A DNA stretch of 64,000 bases from Oharaeibacter diazotrophicus (GCF_004362745.1 NZ_SNXY01000006.1:620001-684000), one strand, 5' to 3'; shown: positions 1 to 9,399, counted from the first letter of the stretch. Numbers and translations: made by a program. Notes: generated by a model from the sequence alone, not told the origin.

Positions 1-448
1 TCTTGATGTCGACCCGGTCCCAGCGGTTGTCCAGCACGGTGACGACGGCGACGCCGGTCTCGGCGCGGCGCTCGGCGGCGGCGCGGTCCATCGGCTTGCA
101 GGTCACGACCAGCGCCGGCCGGACCGACGCCGGCGGAAAGGCGTGGTCGCGCGGGGCGACGCCGCGGGTGACCTGGAGGTAGACGATGCCGTCGCGGACG
201 CGGTTGCGGCGCGCGGTCTCGCGGATCACCGTGACGAGCGCACCGCGCCCCATCGGCGCGGCGATGCGCAGTTCGGCGAGCGAGCGGTCGAGCCGATCGA
301 GATGGCGCCGCAGGTCGACGATGGCGCCGGCGCGGATCTCGCAGGCCTCGTAGACGCCGTCGGCGAACTGGTAGCCGCGGTCCTCCACGTGCACCGCGGC
401 GTCGCGGTGCGGCACGTAGCGACCGTTGACATAGGCAATGCGGGACAT
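1..448 (-). CDS. dat: D-amino-acid aminotransferase (class IV PLP enzyme), C-terminal part beyond window
   Basis: The gene starts at an ATG (446-448) behind a GGTGGTGAG ribosome site and runs off the left edge, so only the first 149 codons are present. The N-terminus has the class IV aminotransferase signature EDRGYQFADGVYE at residues 22-34. The last complete codon is Lys149 in a RVDIK context, the position of the Schiff-base lysine of D-alanine aminotransferases (Lys145 in the Bacillus enzyme). In the family, this PLP enzyme exchanges amino groups between D-amino acids and 2-oxo acids, supplying D-Ala and D-Glu for peptidoglycan. A branched-chain (IlvE-like) or aminodeoxychorismate lyase member of the same fold is less likely from the N-terminal motif, but the missing half would be needed to exclude it. 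Confidence 0.85.
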   Translation of the reverse strand, partial: MSRIAYVNGRYVPHRDAAVHVEDRGYQFADGVYEACEIRAGAIVDLRRHLDRLDRSLAELRIAAPMGRGALVTVIRETARRNRVRDGIVYLQVTRGVAPRDHAFPPASVRPALVVTCKPMDRAAAERRAETGVAVVTVLDNRWDRVDIK

Positions 449-665
449 CTCACCACCCTCTTCCGCCGGTCGGGTCCGGCCGCGTCGTCGTCGACGCATC
501 TCTAGCACGGCCGGGGCGCCGCGGACGACGCGTCCACCCTCGACATTGGCGACGGCTTCGTGACGTCCCGGACGTCCGATTTGCCAGCTTTCGCATGTTT
601 ACCGATCGGTTAATTTGTTTCCCGGGGCGCACGGTCGGAGGCGCTCCCAAACGGGGAGAAGAGAC

Positions 666-1019
666 ATGTCGAAGATCCTCACCGCCGCCGTCCTGCTCGC
701 GTCGCTCGCCGCCGCCGGTTCGGCCGAGGCCGCCTGCAACACCGCCGCCCTCGCCGGCAAGTGGTCGATCGCCGCCGCCAGCGGCACGCTCTGCACCATC
801 ACCGTCACCACCGCCGGCGTCACCAGCGGCACCTGCAGCGGCTTCTCGGCCGCCGGCAAGCTGGCGCTGTCGTCGGCCTGCAAGCTCTCGGGCACCGTGC
901 TCGGCGGCTCGATCACCGGCCGCACCGAGGTGATCGCCACGACGTCGCCGCTGAAGCCCAACCTGATGCTCGGCCTCGGCGGCGGCATCATCGGGCCCTT
1001 CGCCGCCTACCGCCAGTAA
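666..1019 (+). CDS. small secreted four-cysteine protein, function unknown
   Basis: This 117-residue protein starts at the ATG at 666, behind a GGGGAGAAGAG ribosome site; an upstream in-frame ATG at 615 lacks one. Residues 1-22 form a clear Sec signal peptide ending in SAEA, so the mature protein is about 95 residues. It is rich in Ala, Gly, Ser and Thr and has four cysteines (24, 43, 57, 72) that could make two disulfides in the periplasm. The C-terminal third contains a Gly-rich segment (LGLGGGIIG). I recognise no family. It stands alone between the divergent aminotransferase gene and the convergent lolD. Confidence 0.75.
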   Translation: MSKILTAAVLLASLAAAGSAEAACNTAALAGKWSIAAASGTLCTITVTTAGVTSGTCSGFSAAGKLALSSACKLSGTVLGGSITGRTEVIATTSPLKPNLMLGLGGGIIGPFAAYRQ

Positions 1020-1070
1020 GCGCGGGCGGTCGCACCGGCCGCGACGCCGAGGGCGCCGCGGCCTTCTCTC

Positions 1071-1778
1071 TCATTCCAACTCGACGATCCGCCCCTCTTC
1101 CAGCGTGATGCGCCGGTCCATGCGGGCGGCGAGTTCGTGGTTGTGGGTGGCGATGACGGCCGAGAGGCCGGTGGCGCGCACCAGGGCCTGCAGCGCGTCG
1201 AAGACGTAGTGCGAGGTCTTGGGGTCGAGGTTGCCGGTGGGTTCGTCGGCGAACAGCACCCGCGGTGCGTTGGCGACCGAGCGGGCGATGGCGACGCGCT
1301 GGCGCTCGCCGCCGGAGAGTTCGGCCGGCAGGTGCGAGGCGCGCTGCTCGAGCTTCATGTAGGACAGGAGTTCCATGCCGCGCCGGGTCGCCTCCTTGCG
1401 GTCGAGCCCGGCGATCATCTGCGGCACCACGACGTTCTCGATCGCGGTGAACTCCGGCAACAGGTGGTGGAACTGGTAGACGAAGCCGACCTCGGTGCGG
1501 CGGATCGCCGTGCGGGCGCCGTCGTCGAGGCTGCCGCAAGAACGCCCGCCGATGATCACCTCGCCGGTGTCGGGGCGCTCGAGCAGGCCGGCGATGTGCA
1601 GCAGCGTCGACTTGCCGGCGCCGGACGGCGCCACCAGCCCGCAGACCTCGCCGGGGAACAGCGAGAAGTCGGCCTGCCGCAGGATCGGCAGCACGCCGTC
1701 GCCCTCGCGATAGGACTTCTCGATCCCGACCAGCTTGAGGACCGGTTCCTCGACGCCCGTGATGATGCCGGCGGTCAT
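1071..1778 (-). CDS. lolD: lipoprotein-releasing ABC transporter ATPase LolD
   Basis: At 235 residues this has the usual LolD size. It shows a Walker A segment APSGAGKST (50-58), Q-loop [10 protein letters not shown] (101-110), signature LSGGERQ (154-160), Walker B VLFADEP (174-180) and H-loop His212. LolD dimers hydrolyse ATP to drive the LolC/E permease, which extracts outer-membrane lipoproteins from the inner membrane and hands them to LolA. The start codon sits one base after the lolC stop, so the two genes are translationally coupled behind proS. The small MacB/LolD ATPases resemble each other, but the adjoining lolC settles the assignment. Confidence 0.95.
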   Translation of the reverse strand: MTAGIITGVEEPVLKLVGIEKSYREGDGVLPILRQADFSLFPGEVCGLVAPSGAGKSTLLHIAGLLERPDTGEVIIGGRSCGSLDDGARTAIRRTEVGFVYQFHHLLPEFTAIENVVVPQMIAGLDRKEATRRGMELLSYMKLEQRASHLPAELSGGERQRVAIARSVANAPRVLFADEPTGNLDPKTSHYVFDALQALVRATGLSAVIATHNHELAARMDRRITLEEGRIVELE

Positions 1779-1779
1779 C

Positions 1780-3066
1780 TCACTCGTACCTCAGTGCGTC
1801 CACGGGATCGAGACGGGCCGCCCGCCAGGCGGGATAGACCGTGGCGAGGAAGGACAACGCCAGCGCCATCACCAGCACGGTGATCGTCTCGCCGGCCTCG
1901 ATGTCGGCGGGCAGGCGGGAGAGATAGTAGAGCTCCGGCGAAAACAGCTCGGTAGTGGTGAGCCACGACACGAAGCGCCTGATTTCCTCGACGTTGAGGC
2001 AGACGATCAGCCCGAGCACGAAGCCGGCGATCGTGCCGGCGACGCCGATCGCCGAGCCGGTGATCAGGAAGATCCGCAGGATCGCCGACCGCGTCGCGCC
2101 CATGGTGCGCAGGATCGCGATGTCGTGGCCCTTGTCCTTCACCAGCATGGTCATGCCGGAGATGATGTTGAGGGCGGCGACGAAGACGATCAGCGTCAGG
2201 ATCATGAACATCACGTTCCGCTCGACCTCGAGGGCCGAGAAGAAGGTGACGTTGCGCTGGCGCCAGTCGGTGACCAGCGTCGGCCGCTCGGCGGCGATGG
2301 TGACGAGGTCCTTCAGCGTGCCGACCTGATCGGGATCGGACACGAAGACGTCGATCGCGGTGACCTGCGGCGAGGTCGACGGCTGCATCGCCGTGGAGAA
2401 GAACGCCTGGGCGTCGGCCATCGGCATGAACACGAAGGTCTGGTCGTATTCCGACATGCCGATCTCGAAGATCGCCGTGACCGGATAGGCCTTGACCCGC
2501 GGCGTGGTGCCGAGCGCGGTGACGTTGCCCTTCGGGCTCACCAGCGTGACCTTGTCGCCGACGGTGACGCCGAGGTTGTCGGCGAGCCGGCGGCCGATCG
2601 CGACGCCGTGGGCGTCGTCGAAGCCGTCGAAGCTGCCGAGCTTCACCGTGCCGGCGATCAGCTTCATCTTGCCGAGGTCGGCACCGGAGACGCCGCGCAC
2701 CAGCGTGCCGTAGGACCCGGACGGGCCCGACGCCAGCACCTGGCCCTCCACGAAGGGCATCGCCAAGGTGACGCCGGGTACGCCGGCGATCCGCTGCGCG
2801 ATGGCGTCGTAGTCGGTGAGCGGGCCGTCGATCGGCTGCACGACGATGTGGCCGTTGATGCCGAGGATCTTCTCGAGCAGCTGGCCGCGGAAGCCGTTCA
2901 TCACCGCCATCACGATGATGAGCGTGGCGACGCCCAGCATGATGCCGGCGAAGGAGAAGCCGGCGATGACGGAGATGAAGCCCGCCTTTCGCTGCGACTT
3001 CAGGTAACGGGCCGCCAGCATCCACTCGAAGGGGGCGAAGGCCCGCCCCGCTTTCGCTGCGCTCAT
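1780..3066 (-). CDS. lolC: lipoprotein-releasing ABC transporter permease LolC/E
   Basis: This 428-residue inner-membrane protein has the LolC/E layout: one N-terminal membrane segment (about 30-57), a large periplasmic MacB-type domain, then three C-terminal membrane segments ending in the conserved [12 protein letters not shown] tail. Only one permease gene is present, as in most alphaproteobacteria, where a single hybrid LolF-type protein probably replaces the LolC/LolE pair. The open frame extends far upstream inside proS, but the ATG at 3064-3066 gives the normal N-terminus. The gene lies 65 bp after proS and is coupled to lolD. Confidence 0.93.
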   Translation of the reverse strand: MSAAKAGRAFAPFEWMLAARYLKSQRKAGFISVIAGFSFAGIMLGVATLIIVMAVMNGFRGQLLEKILGINGHIVVQPIDGPLTDYDAIAQRIAGVPGVTLAMPFVEGQVLASGPSGSYGTLVRGVSGADLGKMKLIAGTVKLGSFDGFDDAHGVAIGRRLADNLGVTVGDKVTLVSPKGNVTALGTTPRVKAYPVTAIFEIGMSEYDQTFVFMPMADAQAFFSTAMQPSTSPQVTAIDVFVSDPDQVGTLKDLVTIAAERPTLVTDWRQRNVTFFSALEVERNVMFMILTLIVFVAALNIISGMTMLVKDKGHDIAILRTMGATRSAILRIFLITGSAIGVAGTIAGFVLGLIVCLNVEEIRRFVSWLTTTELFSPELYYLSRLPADIEAGETITVLVMALALSFLATVYPAWRAARLDPVDALRYE

Positions 3067-3131
3067 CGATGATCTCTCCAACCGTCCCCGCGGGACCGGC
3101 CCGCCACGCCGGCGGGCCGAGCGGCCCGCGG

Positions 3132-4454
3132 TCAGGCCTTGGCGGTGATGCGGGCGATCGCCGATTCGAGCGAGACCGCCTGCTTCTCGCCGGTCGCCCG
3201 GCGCTTCAGTTCCACGGTGCCCTCCGCGAGGCCCTTCGGCCCGACGATCAGCTGCCAGGGCAGGCCGATCAGGTCGACGGTGGCGAACTTGGCGCCCGGA
3301 CGGGCGTCGGTGTCGTCGTAGAGCGGATCGACGCCGGCGGCGGCGAGCTGCTCGTAGGCCGACTGGCAGGCCGCGTCGACCGCGCCGTCGCCCGGGCGCA
3401 GGCTGACGATGCCGGCGCCGAACGGGGCGACCGAATCCGGCCAGACGATTCCGGCGTCGTCGTGGCTGGCCTCGATCAGCGCGCCGAGCAGGCGCGACAC
3501 GCCGACGCCGTAGGAGCCCATGTGCACCGGCTTCTCCTGGCCGTCCGGCCCGGTGACCTTGGCGCCCATCGGCTCGGAGTACTTGGTGCCGAAGTAGAAG
3601 ATGTGGCCGACCTCGATGCCGCGGGCCGAGACGCGCCGGTCCTCCGGCAGCGCCGCGAAGGCGGCCTCGTCGTGCATCTCCTCGGTGGCGGCGTAGCGGC
3701 TGGTGAAGCTCTCGACGATCGGGGCGAGGTCGCCGTCGAAGTCGACGTCGGCGCCCGGCACCGGCGTCTCGAGGAGCTCGCGGTCGCAGAACACCGCGCT
3801 CTCGCCGGTGGAGGCGAGGATGATGAACTCGTGGCTGAGGTCGCCGCCGATCGGGCCGGTGTCGGCGCGCATCGGGATCGCCTTGAGGCCGAGCCGCTCG
3901 AAGGTGCGCAGGTAGGCCACGAACATCTTGCGGTACGCGCGCTCGGCGCCGGCACGGTCGACGTCGAAGGAATAGGCGTCCTTCATCAGGAACTCGCGGC
4001 CGCGCATCACGCCGAATCGCGGGCGGATCTCGTCGCGGAACTTCCACTGGATGTGGTAGAGGTTCAGCGGCAGGTCGCGGTAGCTGCGTACGTTCGACCG
4101 GAAGATGTCGGTGATCATCTCCTCGTTGGTCGGCCCGTAGAGCATCTCGCGCTCGTGACGGTCGGTGATGCGGAGCATCTCCTTACCGTAGGCGTCGTAG
4201 CGTCCGCTCTCGCGCCAGAGGTCGGCCGATTGAATCGTGGGCATCATCAGCTCGATCGCGCCCGAGCGGTCCTGCTCCTCGCGCACGATCTGCTCGACCT
4301 TCTGCAGCACCTTGAAGCCGAGCGGCAGCCACGCGTAGATGCCCGCCGACTGCTGCTTCATCATGCCCGCGCGCAGCATCAGCCGGTGCGAGACGATCTC
4401 CGCCTCCTTCGGCGCCTCCTTCAGGATCGGCAGGAAATAGCGGCTGAGGCGCAT
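3132..4454 (-). CDS. proS: prolyl-tRNA synthetase, short form without editing domain
   Basis: This 440-residue class II synthetase charges tRNA-Pro with proline. Class II motif 2 is visible as [18 protein letters not shown] followed by LMKDAYSFD, and motif 3 as [16 protein letters not shown]. It lacks the roughly 180-residue INS editing insertion of the E. coli type between motifs 2 and 3, as expected of the compact alphaproteobacterial enzyme of about 440 residues. It is first in an apparent proS-lolC-lolD transcription unit, a gene order typical of Rhizobiales. Confidence 0.95.
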   Translation of the reverse strand: MRLSRYFLPILKEAPKEAEIVSHRLMLRAGMMKQQSAGIYAWLPLGFKVLQKVEQIVREEQDRSGAIELMMPTIQSADLWRESGRYDAYGKEMLRITDRHEREMLYGPTNEEMITDIFRSNVRSYRDLPLNLYHIQWKFRDEIRPRFGVMRGREFLMKDAYSFDVDRAGAERAYRKMFVAYLRTFERLGLKAIPMRADTGPIGGDLSHEFIILASTGESAVFCDRELLETPVPGADVDFDGDLAPIVESFTSRYAATEEMHDEAAFAALPEDRRVSARGIEVGHIFYFGTKYSEPMGAKVTGPDGQEKPVHMGSYGVGVSRLLGALIEASHDDAGIVWPDSVAPFGAGIVSLRPGDGAVDAACQSAYEQLAAAGVDPLYDDTDARPGAKFATVDLIGLPWQLIVGPKGLAEGTVELKRRATGEKQAVSLESAIARITAKA

Positions 4455-4631
4455 GGAATCCCTTTCGGCGACGCGAACTCTCGATCGGCGTCACTGAAAG
4501 CGCATCGGCCGGGAAAACTCAAGTCCGGCGGCCCCGGGGGCCGTTTTCGCGCCGCTTCCGGCGCCGCCGGATCGACATGCCGAAGCGGCATCGATCGGCG
4601 CAAAAAAATTATGCCGAGGCTGCACAGGGAG

Positions 4632-4660
4632 ATGACAACCCCAATAACGCGGTGTATGGT
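4632..4660 (+). promoter_or_regulatory. sigma-70-type promoter for the small RNA
   Basis: ATGACA at 4632-4637 (5 of 6 to TTGACA) and TATGGT at 4655-4660 (4 of 6 to TATAAT) are separated by exactly 17 bases. Initiation would be expected at about 4668. No protein gene begins within 500 bases downstream, but an intrinsic terminator follows 200 bases later. Confidence 0.5.
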
Positions 4661-4667
4661 ACCGGCC

Positions 4668-4902
4668 ATAATAAACACGGAGACGCAGCGGACCATGTAA
4701 AGCCCCAGTAAATGGGGGCCGCGGGTTCGCAATTCAGAACGTTTCCGATCGAGCGCGGTCTGAGTCTTGGGAGGATAGCCCCGGCTGGCGCGGAAATCGC
4801 AGCCGCCTCTACGAACGAGAGGGAGGAAACTCGTTCGGAGAAGTACAAGGGGTGACACGCCGAACTGAAGAAAGCAGGGCGAAAGCCCTGCTTTTTCTTT
4901 TT
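4668..4902 (+). ncRNA. candidate structured small RNA of about 235 nt
   Basis: This stretch has a promoter-like sequence at its left end and a strong intrinsic terminator at its right end, with no convincing open frame between. Two internal hairpins are evident: CCCCA/TGGGG (4703-4707 with 4713-4717) and a perfect 8-bp stem CGAACGAG/CTCGTTCG (4812-4819 with 4830-4837), whose 10-nt loop is AGGGAGGAAA. I do not recognise 6S, tmRNA, RNase P, SRP RNA or a known riboswitch. It is a free-standing transcript candidate between proS (divergent) and the oxidase gene. A long leader with attenuator for the oxidase gene is possible, but 284 bases separate the terminator from that start. Confidence 0.5.
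4871..4902 (+). terminator. intrinsic terminator with GNRA loop
   Basis: AAAGCAGGGC (4871-4880), loop GAAA, GCCCTGCTTT (4885-4894), then a T-rich run TTTTTCTTTTT to 4902. This is the clearest Rho-independent terminator in the window. The T-tract marks the plus strand as the transcribed one. Confidence 0.85.
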
Positions 4903-5186
4903 AAATCGATGTACCCGCGCTCGTGGCGATCGGTTCATCGGCGCCGCCGACCAAGCCCGGTCCCGTTGGCCGATCCTTCGTCGAGATTGCTCCGGTGCGA
5001 AGCCGGCGTCGGGTGGGCCTTCCGACCGCTCGCGAATCGTCCCCGACCGGCCCGCCGCACCGTGCGTTTACCCTGGTGCGGGATGCGCCGAGGCTCTTCA
5101 CCGGCGATTCAACACTCGCGTGCCGTAATCCCGCCGCCCGTCAATAGAGGCGTGCGGAGCCTCCGTCCGCACGGCAGCGTCGTCCG

Positions 5187-7103
5187 ATGTCCCGCTTCGT
5201 GCTCCCGGTGCTCCCGCTCGTCGCCGCCGCGACCGCCCTGCCCGCGTCGGCGGCGACCGGCGACATCACGGAGATGCTGCTGATCGGCCGGTCCGCCGGC
5301 CAGTGCGCCGCCGTCGTCGCCGGCGGCACGACGCCGGGCACGCCGGTGACGCAATGGACCTGCTGGGGAACCGCCGGACAGGTGTTCGACGCCCGCGCCG
5401 CCGGCGGCGGCTACACGATCGTCGACCGCAACGGCAAGCTCTGCCTCGCCGTGAAGGGCGGCCCGAAGACGACCGGCGCCGCCGTCACCGTCGAAACCTG
5501 CGCCGGCACCAAGGACCAGGTCTGGGCGCCGATCGGACGCGGCGGCGACGACGTCTCGCTGAAGAACGCCGCCTCCGGCCTCTGTCTGGCGGTCGGCGCG
5601 ACCGGGCGGCAGGACGGCGATCCGTTGGTGCAGATGCCCTGCGAGGCCTCGGCGACGCAGACCTTCGTGACCGCGCCGCGCAAGGGCACCTCGTCGTGGT
5701 CCGGCATCCTGCCGACGCCGATGCCGGCGGTCGCCTCCACGGTGCTGCCGAACGGCAAGGTGCTGCTGTGGTCGGCGCGCAATCGCTTCAAGTTCGGCTA
5801 CGGCGAGATCGGCCGGACCTACACGGCCGTATTCGACCCGGTCACCGGCAAGGCCGGCGAGCGCGTCGTCTCCAACACGAACCACGAGATGTTCTGCCCG
5901 GGCATCGCGACGCTCGCGGACGGCCGCGTGCTGGTCAACGGCGGCTCGAGCAGCTTCGCCACCTCGCTCTACGATCCGAAGACCAACGCCTGGAGCAAGG
6001 GCGCCGCGATGAACGTGCCGCGCGGCTATCAGGCCGACACGGTGCTCGGCAGCGGCGACGTCTTCACGCTCGGCGGATCGTGGTCGGGCGACCTCGGCCA
6101 CCGCATGGGCGAGGTCTGGAACGCCACGTCCGGCTGGCGCCTGCTCCCCAAGGTCGACGGCGACGACTTTGCCGGCAACGATCCTGGCGGCATCTTCCGC
6201 GCCGACAACCACATGTGGCTGTTCGGCTGGGGAACGAAGGACGTGTTCCACGCCGGCCCGGCCGCGGCGATGCACTGGATCGACACCACCGGCGACGGCG
6301 CGGTGAAATCGGCCGGCAAGCGTGGCGCCGATCCCTATTCGATCAACGGCAGCGTCGTGATGTACGACGCCTACCGCCTGCTGAAGGCCGGCGGCGCGCC
6401 CGGCTACGAGAGCGGCGACGGCACCACCGCCGCCTACACCATCGACTTCTCCGGCGGACCGACCAAGCCGGTGCGGGTGACGCGCCAGAAGCCGATGCTG
6501 TTCCCGCGCGCCTTCTCCAACGCCGTCGTGCTGCCCTCGGGCGAGGTGGTGGTGATCGGCGGCCGCTTCTCCGCCTCGACCAGCTCCGACGCGAACGCGA
6601 TCATGGTGCCGGAGCTGTGGTCGCCGGCGACGAAGACGTTCACCCGGCTCGAGGCGATGTACGTGCCGCGGCACTATCATTCGAGTGCCGTGCTGCTCAC
6701 CGACGGGCGGATCTTCGTCGGCGGCGGCGGCGTCTGCGGCACCTGCGTCAACCATCCGGACGCGCAGATCCTGACGCCGCCCTATCTCTTCGCCGCCGAC
6801 GGCGGCCCCGCGGTCCGGCCGGTCGTGACCAAGTCGCAGACCGCCGCCGTGCGCGGCGCCACGCTGAAGGTGACCACCGACCGGGCCGTCGCGAAATTCG
6901 CCCTCGTGCGGATGGGCGCGTCGACCCACACGATCAACAACGACCAGCGCCGCGTGCCGCTGACGATCGCCGCGAAGAGCGGCACCAGCTACACGCTGAC
7001 CGTTCCGGCCGATCCCGGCCTGATGGTCGGCGGCAACTGGCTCCTGTTCGCGCTCGACGCCAAGGGCGTGCCGAGCGTCGGCAAGGTCGTCCGGATCCGC
7101 TGA
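5187..7103 (+). CDS. secreted copper-radical oxidase (galactose-oxidase-like, AA5) with N-terminal ricin-type lectin domain
   Basis: This 638-residue protein has a Sec signal peptide (1-22, ending ASA), a ricin-B beta-trefoil region (about 25-165), a seven-bladed Kelch-type propeller (about 170-530) and a C-terminal DUF1929 immunoglobulin-like domain (about 535-638). The galactose oxidase active site is complete. Cys237 (in MFCPG) lies 44 residues before Tyr281 (in RGYQ), the same spacing as Cys228-Tyr272 in the fungal enzyme; Trp299 (GGSWSG) matches Trp290; Tyr497-His498 and His581 (THTINNDQRR) match the remaining copper ligands. The family oxidises primary alcohols or aldehydes with O2, giving H2O2. 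The substrate here is unknown; the lectin domain suggests a polysaccharide or surface glycan. The gene is followed 13 bp later by an SCO-type copper chaperone gene. Confidence 0.88.
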   Translation: MSRFVLPVLPLVAAATALPASAATGDITEMLLIGRSAGQCAAVVAGGTTPGTPVTQWTCWGTAGQVFDARAAGGGYTIVDRNGKLCLAVKGGPKTTGAAVTVETCAGTKDQVWAPIGRGGDDVSLKNAASGLCLAVGATGRQDGDPLVQMPCEASATQTFVTAPRKGTSSWSGILPTPMPAVASTVLPNGKVLLWSARNRFKFGYGEIGRTYTAVFDPVTGKAGERVVSNTNHEMFCPGIATLADGRVLVNGGSSSFATSLYDPKTNAWSKGAAMNVPRGYQADTVLGSGDVFTLGGSWSGDLGHRMGEVWNATSGWRLLPKVDGDDFAGNDPGGIFRADNHMWLFGWGTKDVFHAGPAAAMHWIDTTGDGAVKSAGKRGADPYSINGSVVMYDAYRLLKAGGAPGYESGDGTTAAYTIDFSGGPTKPVRVTRQKPMLFPRAFSNAVVLPSGEVVVIGGRFSASTSSDANAIMVPELWSPATKTFTRLEAMYVPRHYHSSAVLLTDGRIFVGGGGVCGTCVNHPDAQILTPPYLFAADGGPAVRPVVTKSQTAAVRGATLKVTTDRAVAKFALVRMGASTHTINNDQRRVPLTIAAKSGTSYTLTVPADPGLMVGGNWLLFALDAKGVPSVGKVVRIR

Positions 7104-7116
7104 GGAGGGCCAGCCG

Positions 7117-7677
7117 ATGCGCCGTGCGATCCGAACCGCCCTCGTCTTCGCGTTCGTCGCTCTTTCCGGCGCGGCGCTTGCACAGGACGGCCCGCAGGTG
7201 GCGCCGATCTTCGATCTCGGCACCGCCGCCGGCGGCACGGTGTCGTCGGCCGGGCTCGACGGCCGGCCCTACGCGATGTTCTTCGGCTTCACCCACTGCC
7301 CGGACGTCTGCCCGACCACCTTCGCCGAACTCGGGCTCGCCCTCGCCGCGCTTGGACCGGCGGCGAAGGACTTCCACGTCCATTTCGTGACGGTGGATCC
7401 GGACCGCGACACCCCGGATGTGGAGCGCGCCTTCCTGTCGGCCTTCGATCCGCGCATCGTCGCGCTCACCGGCCCGACGGCGGATCTCGCCGCGCTCGCC
7501 GACGACTACGGCGTCGTCGCGCGCAAGGTGCCGTTGTCGGACGGCAGCTACACCTTCGAGCACACCGCCACGATCTTCCTGGTCGACCGTGACGGCATCG
7601 TCGCCGACCGGGTCGCCTACATGGACGGGTCCGAGGTGATGGCGGCGAAGATCGGCAGGCTGATCGGGGTGGAGTGA
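7117..7677 (+). CDS. SCO1/SenC/PrrC-family copper chaperone
   Basis: This 186-residue protein has a signal peptide (1-22) and a thioredoxin-like SCO domain. The copper-binding CPDVC motif is at Cys61/Cys65, and the conserved third ligand is His149 (FEHTA). SCO proteins bind Cu in the periplasm and usually help assemble the CuA site of cytochrome c oxidase. Here the gene starts 13 bp after the copper-radical oxidase gene, behind a GGAGGG ribosome site, and no oxidase subunit gene is nearby. A role in metallating or protecting the secreted oxidase is therefore plausible but inferred. Confidence 0.88.
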   Translation: MRRAIRTALVFAFVALSGAALAQDGPQVAPIFDLGTAAGGTVSSAGLDGRPYAMFFGFTHCPDVCPTTFAELGLALAALGPAAKDFHVHFVTVDPDRDTPDVERAFLSAFDPRIVALTGPTADLAALADDYGVVARKVPLSDGSYTFEHTATIFLVDRDGIVADRVAYMDGSEVMAAKIGRLIGVE

Positions 7678-7711
7678 ACGCCCCGCCCTGTCCCGCGAAA
7701 CGTGGGCGCCC

Positions 7712-8191
7712 TCAGTCTCGCGACTTCATCAGGCGGGCCTTCTCGCGGTTCCAATCGCGTTCCTTGATCGACTGGCGCTTGTCGTGGGTCTTCTTGCCCT
7801 GGGCGAGCGCGATCTCGCACTTGGCCCGGCCCTTCTCGTTGAAATAGAGCCTGAGCGGCACGATGGTCATGCCCTGGCGCTGGATCGCGGCGATCAGCCG
7901 GCTGATCTGGCGGCGGTGCAAGAGCAGTTTGCGCGGCCGGCGGGTCTCGTGGTTGAACCGGTTGGCCTGGAGATATTCGGGGATGTGGGCGTTGAAGAGC
8001 CAGATCTCGTCGCCCTTGGCGCCGGCATAGGCGTCGCCGAGGTTGGTGCGGCCCTGGCGCAGGCTCTTCACTTCGGTGCCGGTGAGGGCGATGCCCGCCT
8101 CGATCTTCTCGCCCACCTCGTAGTGGTAGCGGGCACCCCGGTTGTCCGCGACGATCTTCTTGGGCGGCTCGACGACTTTCTTGGCGGACAT
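7712..8191 (-). CDS. smpB: SsrA-binding protein SmpB
   Basis: This 159-residue protein binds tmRNA (SsrA) and brings it to stalled ribosomes for trans-translation. The family core is present: [20 protein letters not shown] near residue 18, [18 protein letters not shown], then the basic C-terminal tail ([20 protein letters not shown]) that reaches into the ribosomal decoding site. It follows dapA on the same strand with 56 bp between, part of which is a strong hairpin. tmRNA itself is not in the window. Confidence 0.97.
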   Translation of the reverse strand: MSAKKVVEPPKKIVADNRGARYHYEVGEKIEAGIALTGTEVKSLRQGRTNLGDAYAGAKGDEIWLFNAHIPEYLQANRFNHETRRPRKLLLHRRQISRLIAAIQRQGMTIVPLRLYFNEKGRAKCEIALAQGKKTHDKRQSIKERDWNREKARLMKSRD

Positions 8192-8210
8192 CTTCGTACT
8201 CGTTCAGGTC

Positions 8211-8233
8211 GGCGGACCGCGTCGCGGTCCGCC
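8211..8233 (-). terminator. hairpin between dapA and smpB
   Basis: GGCGGACCGC and GCGGTCCGCC form a perfect 10-bp stem around a 3-base loop, 15 bases after the dapA stop codon. There is no T-run, so it may be a 3'-end-stabilising or partial terminator rather than a full intrinsic terminator. Confidence 0.5.
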
Positions 8234-8247
8234 GTGTCCGGGCCGGC

Positions 8248-9123
8248 TCAGTTGAGCAGGCCGGCGTGCTCCAGCGCCTTGCGCAGCGCCGCCTCGGTCG
8301 GCCCGGAGACCGGAACGAGCGGCAGGCGCAGCTCGTTCCCCATCTTGCCGAGCAGCGAGAGCGCGTATTTGGCGCCCTGCGGATTCGGCTCGAGGAACAG
8401 CGCGGTGTGCAGCGGGAACAGGCGGTCCTGGATGGCGAGGGCGGCCTTGTAGTCGCCGGCCATGCAGGCCTCCTGGAACTCGGCGCAGAGCCGCGGCGCG
8501 ACGTTGGCCGTCACCGAGATGCAGCCGTGGCCGCCCTGCGCCATGAAGGCGAGCGCGGTGCCGTCCTCGCCGGAGAGCTGGCAGAAGTCGGGCCCGCAGG
8601 CCTGACGCTGCGCGCTGACGCGGTCGAGCTTGGCGGTGGCGTCCTTGACGCCGCAGATGTTCTTCAGCTCGTAGAGCCGCGCCATCGTCTCCGGGGTCAT
8701 GTCGATGACCGACCGCGGCGGGATGTTGTAGATCACGATCGGGATGCCGACGGCGTCGTTGATCGCCTTGTAGTGGCGATAGAGGCCTTCCTGGCTCGGC
8801 TTGTTGTAGTAGGGCGTCACCACGAGCAGCGCGTCCGCGCCGGCCTTCTCGGCGTGGCGGGCGAGGTCGATCGCCTCGGTGGTGTTGTTGGAGCCCGCGC
8901 CGGCGATCACGGGCACCCGGCCCGCGGCGACTTTGATCGCGGTCTCGACCACCTTTTTGTGCTCGTCGTGGCTCAGCGTCGGGCTTTCGCCCGTGGTGCC
9001 CACCGGCACGAGGCCGTGGCTGCCCTCCAGGATCTGCCAGTCGACGAAGGCCTCGAAGGCACCCCAGTCGACTTCGCCGTCCCGGAAGGGGGTGACGAGC
9101 GCGGTGATCGACCCCTTGAACAT
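8248..9123 (-). CDS. dapA: 4-hydroxy-tetrahydrodipicolinate synthase DapA
   Basis: DapA condenses pyruvate with aspartate semialdehyde in the diaminopimelate/lysine pathway. I start it at the ATG at 9121-9123 (AAGGGAAGAC ribosome site). This gives 291 residues beginning [13 protein letters not shown], as in E. coli (292), rather than at the upstream ATG at 9183. The Schiff-base lysine is Lys160 (GVKDA; E. coli Lys161), the active-site Tyr is Tyr132 (YNIPPR; E. coli Tyr133), and the pyruvate-binding TTGE is at 43-46. It is probably transcribed with smpB. Confidence 0.97.
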   Translation of the reverse strand: MFKGSITALVTPFRDGEVDWGAFEAFVDWQILEGSHGLVPVGTTGESPTLSHDEHKKVVETAIKVAAGRVPVIAGAGSNNTTEAIDLARHAEKAGADALLVVTPYYNKPSQEGLYRHYKAINDAVGIPIVIYNIPPRSVIDMTPETMARLYELKNICGVKDATAKLDRVSAQRQACGPDFCQLSGEDGTALAFMAQGGHGCISVTANVAPRLCAEFQEACMAGDYKAALAIQDRLFPLHTALFLEPNPQGAKYALSLLGKMGNELRLPLVPVSGPTEAALRKALEHAGLLN

Positions 9124-9399
9124 GTCTTCCCTTGAAACCCTGCCGGTGAGACGTGCCACGCCGGCCCCGTGGTCGGCGGACAATAGTGTGCGCGCCTTCG
9201 CGCCACAACAGCCGAGTTCGCCGCGCCGCCCCCGGGGGCGGGAAGGCGAACCGTTGAACGAAACCGTTCACCCTGACGCGGCCCGGCACGGACCCTCAAC
9301 CTTTCGTCAACCAAACTCCGCCAAGATTTAAGATATCATCAACGCCCGCTCGGGCCGGATGGTGGGGTCCTGAAAGCCCGGGCGAGAGGTCGGAGGTCG

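Noticed and set aside
4421-4938. Two minus-strand frames (145 and 109 codons) in the proS-oxidase spacer
   Set aside because: They overlap the sRNA promoter, hairpins and terminator and show no protein-like composition.
9255-9270. Inverted repeat TGAACG-AAAC-CGTTCA upstream of the transglycosylase gene, compared with CCGTTCA...TGAACGG before surA
   Set aside because: The two dyads have opposite arm order and different spacing, so a shared regulator is not supported.
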